From NCBI RefSeq assembly GCF_020520425.1, contig NC_079487.1, forward strand, positions 133,074,385-133,138,384: a stretch of 64,000 nt of DNA, written 5' to 3'. The notes under the pieces were generated by a model that saw only the letters and a program-made list of their open reading frames with translations, had not been told where the DNA came from and did no database searches. The DNA comes from Spinacia oleracea (taxonomy: Eukaryota; Streptophyta; Magnoliopsida; Caryophyllales; Amaranthaceae). The position numbers and the translations under genes are program-made. Shown here piece by piece: positions 1 to 12,430 of the stretch (the stretch's first letter is position 1; every line of letters starts with the position of its first letter).

Positions 1-1284
1 TTGGAAAATATTATGTATCTGCAACAGTATGTTATACACAGCCGGGTGTATCTATATGGGCTATACCTAGGTACACTCATACACAAATTTTAGATGTCTC
101 ATTCACCTTTTAGAACATAGTTGTTATTAAGTCTGCGTCTTCAAGCTAAATTTTTAAATGTGAGTGTACGGATTTATGTTAAGAAGTTGCGATATTAGGC
201 ACACTACTAAAAACTAACTAGAGCAAAGTTTGGACTACTGTCATATTGTTAAGTTTCTCATCATCCACCTTCCAGTATATATTTCCATTCAGTAGGATAA
301 ATAATTCTTTAGCAGTAGACCAATTGTAGCATAATTTGCATCAGCAGCACCGTCCCATTTTAAAAATGGGCCCATGGCGTGCAAGGCATAAAGTGAGGCC
401 TAATTTCAGGCATCATAATTCATAAACCCTTTCACTTTATTTTCACTATCCTTTAAACCCTTTTTACAACTCTATTGAAGTTGTATTTTAACATGCAAGC
501 CACCTTCTGTTGAAATATTCTCTCATAAAGGTCCTCAAATGAAGGGTACCCCACCAACAAAGTAAAACTTGAGGGTATTGCTTACCAATTTTCACAGAGC
601 TTAGGGTCCTATCTTGCTTGAATTTCTAGGAAGCTCATGTTGATACTTTTGCCTCTTTAACTTCATGCCCTTTGAGGACTTGTTTGTCAGAGTTTGTTCA
701 TTCTATCACGATGGGTAGCATAGCAATATAGCATAACTAGAAACCTCTCTCTTTGAAATTTGATTGTCGCATTGTCCCAAATCCTTATAGTTAAGGACAT
801 GACCAAATTTACGTACTAAATATATCCTTATACTCCGTAGTTAAGGACATGACCAAATTTACGTACTAAATATTATTTTATTAATAGTTGAACCTTTTTA
901 CCTCTCTCTTTTCTTCATGTGGCCTCTTGCTTGAAGTTCTATGAAGTTTATGTGACCCTTTTGCTTCTTTAGGGTGAGATTATTGCAAGTCTTGATGAGA
1001 GTCTTGAGGGAGTCCCATACTTTAATCTCAAGGAAATTTTTGCAAAGCCTGAAGTGGGGTTTTTGATACGAAAACCCGACTCAAGACTTGCAAGTGGAGG
1101 GAAGTTATTTGAACTTATTATTATCGCATATGTGAATTGAACTTTTGAAAACATATAGTATTAATTTATCAGCCTTAAACTTAACTTATTTAAACTAATA
1201 TGAATTTAGCTTTTCTTGAAACAAATGAAAATAAGGTGAGAAGAACAAAGTCTTAGTATTTTGAATAATGCCTACTCATAACTA
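1..1284. other. Intergenic, no gene seen
   Basis: AT-rich sequence without a supportable coding region. The only structure noted is a short tandem duplication of about 33 bp (word TTAAGGACATGACCAAATTT) at 790-822 and 839-871, a 49-bp period. Confidence 0.6.
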
Positions 1285-1688
1285 CCCCCGTTCATCCGAG
1301 TTGGTCAAACTCTCTGCTGCTTTCATCCGTTCCTTTGAGTTGGTTATGCTTTCTGTTTTCGTTTGTTCCTCTGCTACTTTATCCTTTCGTTTGAGTTTTG
1401 TTCATGTGATTTTTTGTTACGTTCCTCTCTCAGCCATCTGATAGTTTTACCCCTACTTACCCCACATATAACACTCTACTTCCTATTTTTCCTTACGCAA
1501 TCTCACTTGCAACATTCTCATTCATAATTACAACAATCTCTCTACATCAAATAAAAATAAAGAACAGCTATTCTCTCTCTTATTTTTCCTTGCACATGAT
1601 CCAGTTGTTACCCCCTCCCTCCTCTTGCCATAATATGCACGCAAATAGTATCTTTAAGTCTGTAACCAAGTCAAAGGAACGGAGGGAG
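1285..1688. mobile_element. Possible Stowaway-like MITE
   Basis: The right end is AACGGAGGGAG followed by TA (1689-1690), the commonest Stowaway terminus in this window. The left end after TA (1283-1284) reads CCCCCGTTCATCCGAGTTGG and matches the reverse complement of the right end only in part. The interior is pyrimidine-rich and non-coding. Confidence 0.45.
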
Positions 1689-1921
1689 TATTATTTATTT
1701 ATCAGCCTTTGAAACTCCTTTCTTAGTTACACCATGACCGGTTCTCTAAAGCCTCGGACAATTAATCACATCCCCATTTTTTGAATAATCAGTCAATGTA
1801 ATTTTCAGAAAGGGGGACATTTTCTTTACTGTTTCCCTTCTAAAACCAGAGAAATAATGTATATCCAGCCCTAATATTGGACCATTTTACCCATTATTAT
1901 ATTAACATTCATAAAACTTTG

Positions 1922-2107
1922 TTCTATGTTACTCGGACTAGGGTACCATGTCGGACACGGGTAGTACGTGTCCAAGTGTCTGACTTGGCTATTTTGTGAT
2001 TTTTTTTTCATGATTTTGGTCCAAAATGGCAGTATCCATACCCATGTTCGAGTGTCGATGATTTGACACGGGTATTTGAGATAAAATGAATAGTCCAAGT
2101 AATGTAG
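1922..2107. mobile_element. Short MITE with imperfect 17-bp terminal inverted repeats
   Basis: The left end TCTATGTTACTCGGACT and the right end AGTCCAAGTAATGTAGA are imperfect inverted repeats. The interior carries GGACACGGGTA-type words in both orientations. No target duplication was recognised, so the superfamily is unknown. The span 2108-2800 downstream shows nothing else supportable. Confidence 0.55.
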
Positions 2108-2800
2108 ACTATCTGACTATGTCAGTGAATGTGAGAATTGGCTAAAAAATATGTAAAAATATTCTACAAATGAAAGCACTTTTTATGGTCAGCTAGCTTT
2201 GTTCATTTATTCTTTTCAACCTATTAATTTCAATAATAAAAGGTTGGATTAGGGCTGAGTTTTTCAATCTGTATAAAGAAGGTTAGGTTTTTGCTGCGGA
2301 ATTTTTAATCGACACGAACATGAATCAATACATTTTATTTGATAGCTCTACTTTTTTCAAAGGCCAATTCGTCATTTCTAGTGGAGAAATTAAATGGTTA
2401 TGTTGCATGGTGAAGTATTTGTTTTTCCTCGTTGTACTTGAGCTTTATCCTAAGAGACATTATGATTACTGATTAGTCGAAATTTATGTAAAATAGTTGA
2501 AGTGATTGCCCAATCATACACCAAGTCTTGTCTTAGTTAGGCTTAAAGAGCTGTGTTACTTCATAAATTAGGTTTGCATGCCATTATTGTTAATAATTAA
2601 CCAATTAGTACAACTAAAGATGCATGCACCTTTTATCTTAGTTTACATGTTTTATCCTGGCTCAAAAAGTAGCAAATTTAAGCACCCAAATTCCACTAAC
2701 TGTATTATCTAATAATTTTGCCCATCAACATTCATTTGTAGTATTATGTTTGACACAATACCAGCAAAGGTAACTACCAACTCATAAATTAAGACATAAT

Positions 2801-3129
2801 TATGCTGCTTAATAACATATTATAGAGGCATATTATACTACTATGGCAATTTTGTGGTGTGTGTGGTTGGAGCGGAATGGTCGTATTTTTTAATGGTGTT
2901 GTTGCCCCACGTGATCTATTGTGGGATAAAGTAACTTTATTAGCTTCTTTGTGGGCTAACGCAGTGGGGGCTTTCCCACATTACTGCATTGGAGCTATAC
3001 AAAGGAATTGGGCTAACTTTTAGTTCTGATTTTCGGTCTCTTTTAAGGACCCCTTGCCCTCTTGGTGTACTTATAATTTCGGTTGAGCAGTTTTAATAAT
3101 ACTTTTCTTCTTATAAAAAAATATTGTAG
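2801..3129 (+). mobile_element. 5'-truncated LINE (non-LTR retrotransposon) tail
   Basis: From about 2842 the sequence encodes the very end of a plant LINE ORF2: a W-x-x-W-x-x-RN-x-x-F block, then after one extra T (frameshift at about 2890) a frame running through LLWDKVTLLASLWANA to a stop at about 3021. A 3' untranslated tail follows, ending in an A-rich run at 3116-3122. The word AAGACATAAT at 2791-2800 and 3130-3139 flanks the piece and is a candidate 10-bp target site duplication. This is a dead 3' fragment. Confidence 0.75.
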
Positions 3130-3313
3130 AAGACATAATCTTCTTTAAGTTTCTGGAATTAAGATATTAAACTAACTTAGGATAGCATTTATAAACTGTC
3201 CTCAACAACCAGTTGCTCCCCAGCCTCATGTTATAAGTCTTATAACCAGTGAAATACCAACCAAACTTACTCCAAAGTCCAAAACAAAAATATTCTGAAG
3301 AGAAGAAGAGAAA

Positions 3314-6300
3314 ATGAAGGGTAACCAGTGCTTGTCAATTCTCTACTTGTTTCTTTTCTTAGCAAGTTTTTATGTCACATTTTTAGTCAGCTCAGTTGAG
3401 GCTAGGAAGAGCAGTGCTCTAAGTCATAAGAAACATCATAAACAAAAACACGGCAAAGGAAAATCTGGACGTTATTGTCCACCCCCAGCTACACCAACAC
3501 CAACACCAACACCAACTACACCTCCTTCAGGTTCGACTTACCCAGTAATGTCAAATAACTTTAATGTCCTTTCCTTCGGGGCCAAAGGCAATGGAGCTAC
3601 TGATGATTCCAAGGTATATTAACCTTTATTTGCTTCTTATAGAGAACGATTATGTTATCCAAGATGTTTTTATACGCTGTGTCATATAATGTAGTGGGTA
3701 TACAGGCTAAATTTGGTTTGGTTTACTGATAATTGTTGATATCCTTTGATAATTTTATTTCTCTTGGTACATTTGTAGCTAAAATATTGTTGGTTGAATA
3801 ATAGGCATTGCTAGAAGCATGGGAAGCTGCATGCAAAGTCCAAGGGGCAACAGTAGAAATTCCTTCAGGATACAAGTTCTTTATTAAACCAATAACCCTC
3901 CAAGGGCCTTGTATGCCACACCTTGTTCTTCAGGTTTGTCTCTTCCATAACTTTTTCCAGATAAAACTTATAGAAGAAGACTGAGGAACTTGTAATAAAA
4001 CTTCTCTAATGGCCATAACCCTTTAAAAATAATTTCTTCATGATGGTATTACGTTGAGAATTCGTGACAAAGTAACGCTTTTCTTAGTATTTCTGTTATT
4101 AACTTCTTATTTGTAGCCTATGCGGCTTAACATTAATACTTCATGTTGCTGAACTTGTCACAAATTTGATGATCACAGATAGATGGGACGGTATTAGCTC
4201 CCCCAAAAGTAAGTTCCTGGCCAGAGTCTGGTCTTTTTCAATGGATTAATTTCAAATGGGTGCAAAACTTCACCATCCAAGGCAGTGGAACTGTTGATGG
4301 CCAGGGCTCGGAATGGTGGGTTTCCTCTCAGTCCACTACAAATAAGGTTAGTTGCGTGTTGCATATATAATAATTTCACATATTACTACGTTCTATATGT
4401 GTTTTTCTTCTATAACTCCGTGGTAATGTGGTATGTATTTCGCTCTAAAAGTCTAAACTAACAATTATTTTAATTCTCTTTTTGATTTTGCAGAAGAGTT
4501 ATCAGCCTGCAAAAATTCCAAATATGAAACCAAGTGTAAGACTTTTTTCCGCTTATGCTCTCTTTTCAGCTTCTGCTATAGTGCTATCTACTTCATTTGC
4601 TTTTTTTTTTTTCTTGTTACTAAGTTTCATGTCACAAAATTTCTGTTTTCTACATACCATTGATATTTGCTTCTAAATAATGTTATGCATGCAGGCATTA
4701 AGATTCTACGGCAGCAATAGCATAACAGTTCGTGATATTACAATAACAAACAGTCCATTGTGCCATCTGAAATTCGATAATTCTATCGGTGTTCAGGTCC
4801 ATAATGTTACCATTTCATCTCCAGAAGATAGTCCTAATACTGATGGCATTCATCTCCAGAACAGTAGAGATGTTGAAATACATCACTCCAATATTGGCTG
4901 TGGTAAGTCCAATCCCATATTTGTCTAAGGATTTTGCAGCTTTAATAAGGTTACAATTTCCATCTTTGGTCGAAATTCCACCAATTGATTTGCTTTGTTA
5001 AACCCATTTACTATTAATGATATCTTTCACTAAAAATTCTAAAAAAGACTACATGGCATGTTATGGACGTAAAAAGTCACTTAGGGACTAATGTAAATTA
5101 TGATTTCAATGTAAATCCTTAAACATAACCCTCCAGTCAAATGTGACCTTTATATTGGATAGGTATAAATATTTTCCCTTTATGTCTACTCAGAAATATG
5201 TTAATACACCCTATGTCCCGCAAAAGAACTCTCATTATTTCTAAATGTTTGTCCCACAAAAACCTTCTCATTTTCCTTTGAGTTAGGTCCGCTTAATAAA
5301 ATATCCTTTATATATTCTACTTTTTCTTTTTGTTATTCTATACTCCTTTAAGGCATTATGGTCCCCAAATTCTAAACTCGATTGTAAACTCATTACATCA
5401 TTTTTATTCACTTACATTCAACAGAACCTACCACCAATCCATACTATTTTAAAACTATGTGTCCAACTGTCCATAGGAAATAAGAAGTTTATGTTGGATG
5501 GAGGGAGTAGCTGAAAAACCTTACAACTTACCAGTGAAAAAAAAAAACTAGAGCCTAAATGTAAGCCCTTTCCGATTTACCTAAATTTCATTTAACTTTT
5601 CTCCCCTAAATAAAGCCTCAATTTTAAATAGAATGTGTCAGATCTTTTTCTAGTTGCTCATAAAAAAGGCCATATTTACTAGAATATTATTGTTTTACTA
5701 GTTGTTAATACCCTAATTTATCTATTCAATCTTTATGGATAAATGAACTTGACAGTGATTCAACTTCCTTTTTGTTGTGGACCTAAATTGACCATCCTTA
5801 TTTGTATGGAGTGATTTACCTTTTGTCATTTATAAGCTTCCACTGAATCCTCAACTTTCTTGAAAAACGGTTAGCGGTTTGTTTAAAAACGGTCACCTTT
5901 AACTAACTTTTAAAAAGTGGGCGCTGAAAAAGAAACCACCAACAACTCCAGCTACTTTACGTTTACCCCCACTAACTTCTAAAAATATTCTGTTATAAGT
6001 GTGTGGATTCCTCAGACTGGAACCTTAAAACTAAACTACAATTTGCAAGTTTAACTACAATATTTCTGATCGGAATCTAAACTATACTATAATAATGGTT
6101 TATGTCATATGTAGACCAGCTTTCATTGTTTGCCTTTGGTTATTAACTTTTAGTATTGGTGGTTAATTCTTTTATACGAGCAGGAGATGACTGTGTATCC
6201 ATTCAAACTGGTTGCTCTAACATTCATCTACACCACATAACCTGCGGTCCTGGTCATGGTATAAGGTAACGTCCTATATATATCTTCGTCTGAAAGTAGT

Positions 6301-7169
6301 TGTCACATTTTAACAATCTGTCATATTGAAATGCCGTAATTGCTTTGTTGTCCTGGCCTTTTGATTAAACGTACATATGACAAGATTTCACTAACAAGGC
6401 CTTTATATTAATTGTGTCATTCTCATGCACTCACCATCATCATGACTAGAAAGATCATTACCACTAAATCTGTAAATCATTCTCTGGAAAAAATAAGTTT
6501 TGGAGAACTTTTTGTTGATTAAACACCATTTTTGTTGTAGTTTGGGAGGATTAGGAAAAGATAGAAGTGTCGCTTGTGTCTCAGATATCGTCGTTGAGAA
6601 CATCATCATGCAAAACACGTTGTTTGGAGCGAGGATCAAGACATGGCCGGTAAGAAATCAAAACATCGATTTATTACAACTACCACCAAATAAACATGCT
6701 ATAATATGATCAATCAGTTATATGACTTGAATCTTTGTAAATCTATTTCCAGGGTGGTATTGGATCAGTGAAGAACGTATCATTTTCCAACATACAAGTG
6801 AGTGATGTTAAGGTCCCTCTTATAATTGATCAATTCTACTGCGAAAGTCATGTTCATTGCAAAAATCAGACAGGGGCAATAGCAATCTCCAATATCCAGT
6901 ATAGTAAAATAGTAGGGACTTACTCTGCTCAACCTATTCATCTTGCTTGTAGCAATGATATTCCTTGTTCTGATGTTGATCTAATTGACATTCAACTGAC
7001 ACCATCACCAAGAAATCGAGGTCTTCAACAAGCTTTGTGTTTGAACTCTTATGGAACAACAAAAGCTCCTTTAGTTCCTCGAAGCATAGATTATTGCTTA
7101 AGGGAGAGTCATAGATTGGTCCGTAGGGTGCAAAGCTCACATGAGAGGATATGCCAGCTAGGGTACTGA
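3314..7169 (+). CDS. Secreted polygalacturonase (glycosyl hydrolase family 28), eight exons
   Basis: Pectin-degrading endo/exo-polygalacturonase expected to hydrolyse homogalacturonan in the cell wall. Exons read by eye: 3314-3613, 3805-3933, 4179-4346, 4494-4535, 4695-4902, 6184-6265, 6541-6649 and 6753-7169. All introns are GT-AG; the sum is 1455 nt, giving 484 aa plus TGA. Residues 1-30 form a hydrophobic signal peptide, followed by a Lys/His-rich stretch and a Thr-Pro repeat (about 55-75) as in the Arabidopsis At1g48100-like clade. All four GH28 motifs are present: SPNTD (Asp263), GDDC (Asp284/285), GHG (His307) and RIK (341-343). The residues after RIK are TWPGG where TWQGG is commoner. 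Intron 5 is long (1281 nt) and carries a MITE-like insert. No other gene lies close on this strand. Endo versus exo action cannot be decided from sequence. The family call is very secure; individual splice sites are well supported by frame and homology. Confidence 0.95.
5207..5507. mobile_element. Possible Stowaway-like MITE in intron 5 of the polygalacturonase gene
   Basis: The right end is a typical GGATGGAGGGAG terminus followed by TA. The left end (CACCCTATGTCCCGC) after TA is only an imperfect match to its reverse complement. The length (about 300 bp) fits Stowaway MITEs. The ends are diverged, so this is tentative. It would explain part of the unusual length of this intron. Confidence 0.45.
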
Positions 7170-8050
7170 AGTGTAGTTTTTCCTTCATTTTTCATATTTT
7201 TACTTTTTTTCCACCTGTAAATTTTTCGTAGTTTGCTGCTTTGCTCATCCATTTTTTTTTTACCATTTTTGAGTAATGCTCATCTTAAGAACTAGTAAAA
7301 AAAATTGAGTTGTAAATGGTGAATAAACTTTTGCCTGGGTGTACTTTTTCTTTTATCTCAGTAGTGAAAGGGATACAGGTTTTGTTAGTTTTGTTTTCAA
7401 ACGCTATTAACTTGGAAGTAGTAGGATTCCGTATGGCAGCTAGTAGGCATCCAAGTCTTGATTTTCTGTACCCCTTCCCGGCTTCCATACGATTCTCTTT
7501 TTCTCAGAGCTTGTTGTTGTATACTTTATGTTGTGTGGCTGATTCAGGCATACAAAGAGTAAATATATGAAGCTCAAATCTTCATAAAGCACCCGTTCCC
7601 TTAAGACCTCTTGTTGTATTCACTTGCCTTAATTGCTCTGCAGAATCCTGTTTAGTTCTCCTGTAGTCCTGTATCTGTAGAGGTGTCTGTTGCAGAGTGT
7701 AAAATTTGCTGCTTTTTCATAGGTAAATAGCGCTTGCTATGTACGTGCTTAAAATCAACATATCATTGTTCAGTGCAAACATAGATACAACTTTGATTTA
7801 ATGGTATGTTTTTTCAGATGGTGTTCAAGTTTTCATGTAAACATAGATCACAGTCTCACATCCAAACTTATCTAAAAAGCTTCACCAGAATTTTCAGAAC
7901 TCTGAGTTTAGAGCTTATGAGAAGTAAAAAAAAAAAGAAAAACAAGTAATACAGACAGAAAGCCAGTACAGAATTTTCAGAACTCTGAGTTTAGAGCTTA
8001 TATCTTTTTGTCCGTTTGATTGTCTGTTTCTTAGGCTATGACTTGGCAAG
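7170..8050. other. 3' flank of the polygalacturonase gene with a 33-bp direct repeat
   Basis: No gene is seen. A 33-bp word starting CAGAATTTTCAGAACTCTGA occurs at 7886-7918 and again at 7969-8001, separated by about 50 bp that include a poly(A) stretch (7927-7937). The origin is unclear. Confidence 0.6.
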
Positions 8051-8089
8051 TTGTGTCTCAATCATATTTACTTTTTGTTTATGTACAAG

Positions 8090-8664
8090 CAGCTCAATGA
8101 CTTTTTCACAATGTCGCAATCACAGTCCTATGTTATGATGCCAAGGTTTCCGTACAACGTTGATTCCTTGTCAGAAAATCCGGAATTATACAGATCATTC
8201 TGCGAGCAAGTTCCTTTCAGGTTATGCGAGTAAGTTATTTATCAGTCTATGACTTGGAGGATCACGTGTGTTCTTTGCATGGCTCTTTGTCAATAAAAAG
8301 CTCAATGAATATTCACAATCTCGCCGCCCAACAACATATGCAGAGTATTCTTCAAGTAAGTTGCAATTCTATAATCCTTTTTTAATTTCCTGCTGATTGA
8401 GGTGGTTTAATTGGAGATCACTTGTTAATGCAAGTAATGATGGTATAGGTGGTGGATACTGGAAACGGAAGCCTGACTTAGTATCTTTCCAAGATGGTGG
8501 ATGAGGTACCTAGTACCTTCAGTTGTTTGTTTCCAACAAATCATCCCATGAACATTTCTTATGAAGATGCAACAAAGAATTCCATGAATGTTTCTTTCGA
8601 AGATCTATCAAAAGTAAGTGCAAATCTGACGATGAATTTAAGACGCTTTGATAGGAGTATATAA
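8090..8664 (+). other. Unrecognised exon-like pieces, possible small gene or gene relic
   Basis: Three open stretches look more like protein than their surroundings. One reads MSQSQSYVMMPRFPYNVDSL (from about 8111) and ends near a GTAAGT at 8230. A second, diverged copy of the same lead (GCTCAATGA...TCACAAT...TCGC) starts near 8301 and also ends at GTAAGTTG. A third (ATG at 8494, stop at 8662-8664) encodes MVDEVPSTFSCLFPTNHPMN followed by two tandem copies of an MNxSxED motif, with GTAAG after codon 40. I do not recognise the family. The repeated exon layout with donor-like GTAAGT may be a decayed multi-exon gene. It could also be chance. Confidence 0.3.
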
Positions 8665-8928
8665 TTTTTTTTGTCCGAAAAACCCACAAGAGCATTACAA
8701 ATTACAAATTAGACTAAGTACACAGGCCCTCAGTCCGTGCCACTAGGCCAAGACCTCATTGGTAGTATAATTGTATATAAACAAGTATGTGAACAGCTGC
8801 ATAGAGGCAGAAGGATACTGCCAGGGGTTTGGGAAGATACTGTGAGAAAAAAATTCCCCCCTTTTGACAGAAAATTCTGAACAGGGAAATATAAGAAAAG
8901 ACAGTAGTAATTTGGAGACTGATGGCGA

Positions 8929-10552
8929 TCAGACACGAGTTTCAGTCATTTCTGCTTCTGGTACCGACTTTCCTTTGTTGCATCTCTCGTTCCTGCTGCC
9001 TTCTGCAAATTTCATGCTTACATGATGGAGTCCTTGCTCTTGCTCCTTTGAATCCCATTCCCTTAAGTAGTAGTCTTCTTCTGTAAAATCCGCTTTAGGA
9101 CCCCAAAACATACCTCCCCATTGTGGGAAGTATATGGAAGTTATGCCAAAGCTGCATGCTATGATCATAATACCCATGTATTGTATTCCCTTCTCTGTCG
9201 TGTACTGAGATCCTCTGAAGAAAAGCACTTGGGTTATGACTGCACCCACATTACCTCCGGCTCCAGTCATACCAGAAACCACTCCCAAAGATCTGAAGAA
9301 AAAAAATGCATGACATATATCAGAAGTTAATAACATATTGCTAGCATATATAAAGATTTATTTGGTTTTTGAATGGGTTAGTTTAAGCGAAAGAAACATG
9401 TTCTAAGTATTACCTTCTGGAGACGAAGGGGACAACTCCAAATGTGAGACCTTCGGCTGCTTGCACAAACACAGAGAAGATGATCATTACTGCAATTGAT
9501 GCGCCTAAGGTGTCTATCAGCCCTAGACAAATACACAGTACACCACTAAGGGCTTGCACAATCCACCAGCTCCATATTCTTCCTCTCATTCCAAACTTTT
9601 TGGCCATGAAATCTGATAAGCCACCACCTATAGGCCTGGAGAAAAGATTGACCATCCCAAAACTGGCAGCAACCATTCCTGAAATATATAGGTTTAGATT
9701 AAACCTGTCATAGAAGTAGTACGCGATGATGTTATTTACTGCTAGCTCCACCCCAAAACAGAACCCATAACCCAGAGCAGTGATCCAGCTCCTATAATTG
9801 GTGACTCCATGATACAAAACCTTGGACGCGCTGTCCTTGTACATATCACCTGACTTCTGCAGCTGGTGGAAATTTCCATCAGGCAGATCTTGGCCGAAAA
9901 GCATTACTGCAAATGCTGAGGACATTTGGAATAGTGCAGGAATAAAGAATGCAATCCTCCAAGCTGCAAATGGTGTAGCTCCTATCTTAAGGATGACACT
10001 GTACACAAGGGGCATTACGAGCTGAGCTACACCGCCTCCTAGATTTCCCCACCCTGCTGCTTGGCCATTGGCTTGGCCAACAACTCTTGGGGCGAACATG
10101 GAGCTCATCCAGTACTGAGTTGAGACAAAGGTGGCCAAAGCAAAGCCAGTGAAAAACCTCATAAGAAAGAAGCCTGTTGCCGAGTCTGCAACAGCAGATA
10201 GGTAGACTGCAGGTGCAGTGAGGAGTGTGAGGGTGGCAGAGGCTAGTCGAGGACCAACTATGTCACATGCAGCACCCATTGCAACACGGGCAAAGATCGC
10301 CCCTGAAACTGATGCAATCCCTGCATTACCAATGTCATTGGCTGTCAGGTTAAGGTTATCACGAATGATAGGAAGCAGAGGTGGTGCTGCGAATGTGGAT
10401 AAAAAACAGGCGAAAAATTGTATCCAGCATAGATGAAATGCTCGCATATGAGGCTTTGCCACTGAAAACAGAGGAAAGTCTATGGACTTATTCTCTGCAT
10501 CAACTGGAAGAGCAAACTTTTTTGATTGAAACTCTCCATCTCTTGGTGCCAT
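8929..10552 (-). CDS. NRT2: High-affinity nitrate transporter NRT2, copy 1
   Basis: Proton-coupled nitrate uptake carrier of the nitrate/nitrite porter family (MFS) in the plasma membrane; family members usually work with the partner protein NAR2/NRT3. Two exons: 10552-9414 and 9292-8929, joined 1503 nt, 500 aa. The intron is 121 nt, GT-AG, phase 2, splitting the Arg of VSR-R-SLGVVSG. Visible features: N-terminal KKFALPVDAENKS, many hydrophobic segments consistent with 12 membrane spans, the nitrate-porter glycine signature [10 protein letters not shown], a second glycine-rich SGMTGAGGN block at the start of exon 2, and a hydrophilic charged C-tail. A TATA-like element lies about 50 bp upstream of the ATG. 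It is the first of four tandem copies on the minus strand and looks intact. Confidence 0.96.
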
Positions 10553-10601
10553 TACTCTTTTTTTTAAGGTGTTTGTATTACATTACGGTTCACGGACTAC
10601 G

Positions 10602-10609
10602 CTTATATA
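10602..10609 (-). promoter_or_regulatory. TATA box of NRT2 copy 1
   Basis: TATATAAG on the minus strand, about 50 bp upstream of the ATG. Copy 2 has the same motif at an equivalent distance. Confidence 0.55.
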
Positions 10610-12174
10610 CTGCGAAATGCTATCAAGGTGAAATTCAAAAGTAACTTCTCTGAGGATTTTAGAGGCCATTTATTTTATGGCGTCTCTTTGACTTTGTTTG
10701 GTATGTGACTTGGTGAATCCACGAATGTGTATGCTGTTTGCATAATTGCATTGCTCATATTAGTCATATGTTTATGATTTGTTAAGGATTTGGAGTTCAT
10801 GGTTAGAAGTTCCTAGTATTTTTGTTGTTGTTAATTGGTGGTTATGTTGCTGCTTGTATGATACTAAAGAGCAAGTTTATATGATTTTATATGAATATTT
10901 TCTTGCTGGCTGTTAGCTACTTTGATTGCGAAAGCCTGTTTCTGTGATTGTGGAGATGGGGCCGGGGATTGAATTTGTGTAACTTTAAGTATATTCATAG
11001 AATCCAGCTACTTCCCTTTTTGACTTTGTCAATTACAAATTTACAAGTAATATTTTATTTAGATGACTGTCTTGTGCCTCTTCATGAAATTGAATATACT
11101 TAAAAGTTAGTCAATGTCAATGGAACTTCACCCGTATCCATCAGTCATCCACTTAACCCATCACCTGCATCCATCTATCCTTTATAAGCGGATGAAACCG
11201 GTGGGTTGGAGGACGAATGTATCAAAAGGTAATTTATGATTTTTATGTCAACCCTTTTTTTTTCTTGGTAAACAAATTTTTTGTATTCCTCAAACAAATA
11301 GCATGTACAACGTAAGCATAAGGTGCCAAGACGAACCTTATAGGAAGGACCCCTAAAACATCTTATCTTTAGCTACAAACTAGGCCTAACAAAGGCCAAA
11401 AGCAACAAGAACTACTCAAAAGAACAGAAAATTATAAAGCACATAACCATTGTCTATCTTGTGCTCTTACATTTTCTCCCATTATGCTAAGTATTCTATT
11501 TTTTTACAATGAATTTTGATGTCCTTACAGTTTTACATCCTTGTATTAGACAGAGCATGATCTATTTCGTACAAAAAGAGAAATTAGATAAAGTTTATTA
11601 GTATTACTACAGTTGAATATATTTTTCCCTCTGATTCTTTTATGTTATACTCGTACATTGGTTGCATTTGATTTCTACTAACTTAATGGTTCATATATTA
11701 TGAGAATAACATACGTGTTTTTCTTGACACAGAGAGAGACACCCGTATTTCGGCACGAATGTCAGTGTAATGCTCTTAGGTAAGCAGCTATTTATATTGT
11801 ATATTTTCCAGATACAACACTAATGAAGACGGATCATAAACCCCAAGTGAGCTTTTGCAAGGCAACCAAAAGGTATCTACTTAATTTGACCCTCTAAATT
11901 CATTTTGATACTACGACTTTTATTAGGTCAACAGTACAATGTCAGTCACAAATCCAATTGCTCTTCTTTTTTCCTAAAAAATTGCTCATGTTTAATTTTT
12001 TTTTAAATTAAACTGATTAATGAGATAAATTGATTGTGTCAATGAGCAATACCGGAAATAATTTACAATAAGATGATTGAATTCATAATAATTTGTTTAG
12101 TATGTGTAGTGTTTTACTAAAATTAATCAACGGAATATGAAACCAATTTATAAATGTCATGTACATAATTAGTA
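10610..12174. other. Intergenic between NRT2 copies 1 and 2
   Basis: Beyond the promoter no gene is seen. The first few hundred bases resemble the region upstream of copy 2 (for example TCTCTTTGACTTTGTTTGGT at 10683 and 15009), which shows the two promoters were duplicated together. Confidence 0.6.
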
Positions 12175-12430
12175 CTACCTCCATTTCAAAAAGTTCTTTA
12201 CAGTTACTATTTGCACGGCCTCCAATGCAGTATTTAACTACTAATATATTCAATTTCGTATGTGGAAATATTATAAAAAGTTGATATTTTGAAAATACAT
12301 ACCGAGACCAATCTAACAATATCTTACCTGTAACATTTTGATGTATATAATAGTAAGAATTTACGGTCAAAATTTTTATATTTTGGACACATATTCCAAA
12401 GCGTAAAGAAATTTCAGAAACGGAGAAAGT
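12175..12430. mobile_element. Stowaway-like MITE (256 bp, TA target)
   Basis: Inverted ends CTACCTCCATTTCAAAAAG and the reverse of CTTTCTCCGTTTCTGAAAT, flanked by TA on both sides. It is the same family as the elements at 39839-40093 and 43356-44496. Its uninterrupted interior at about 12313-12345 corresponds to the hAT insertion point of the 43356 copy. Confidence 0.85.

Noticed and set aside
9444-10436. Plus-strand open frames inside the NRT2 genes (also 13759-14751, 19701-20606, 26184-26720)
   Set aside because: They are antisense shadows of conserved NRT2 exons and recur only because the exons are duplicated.
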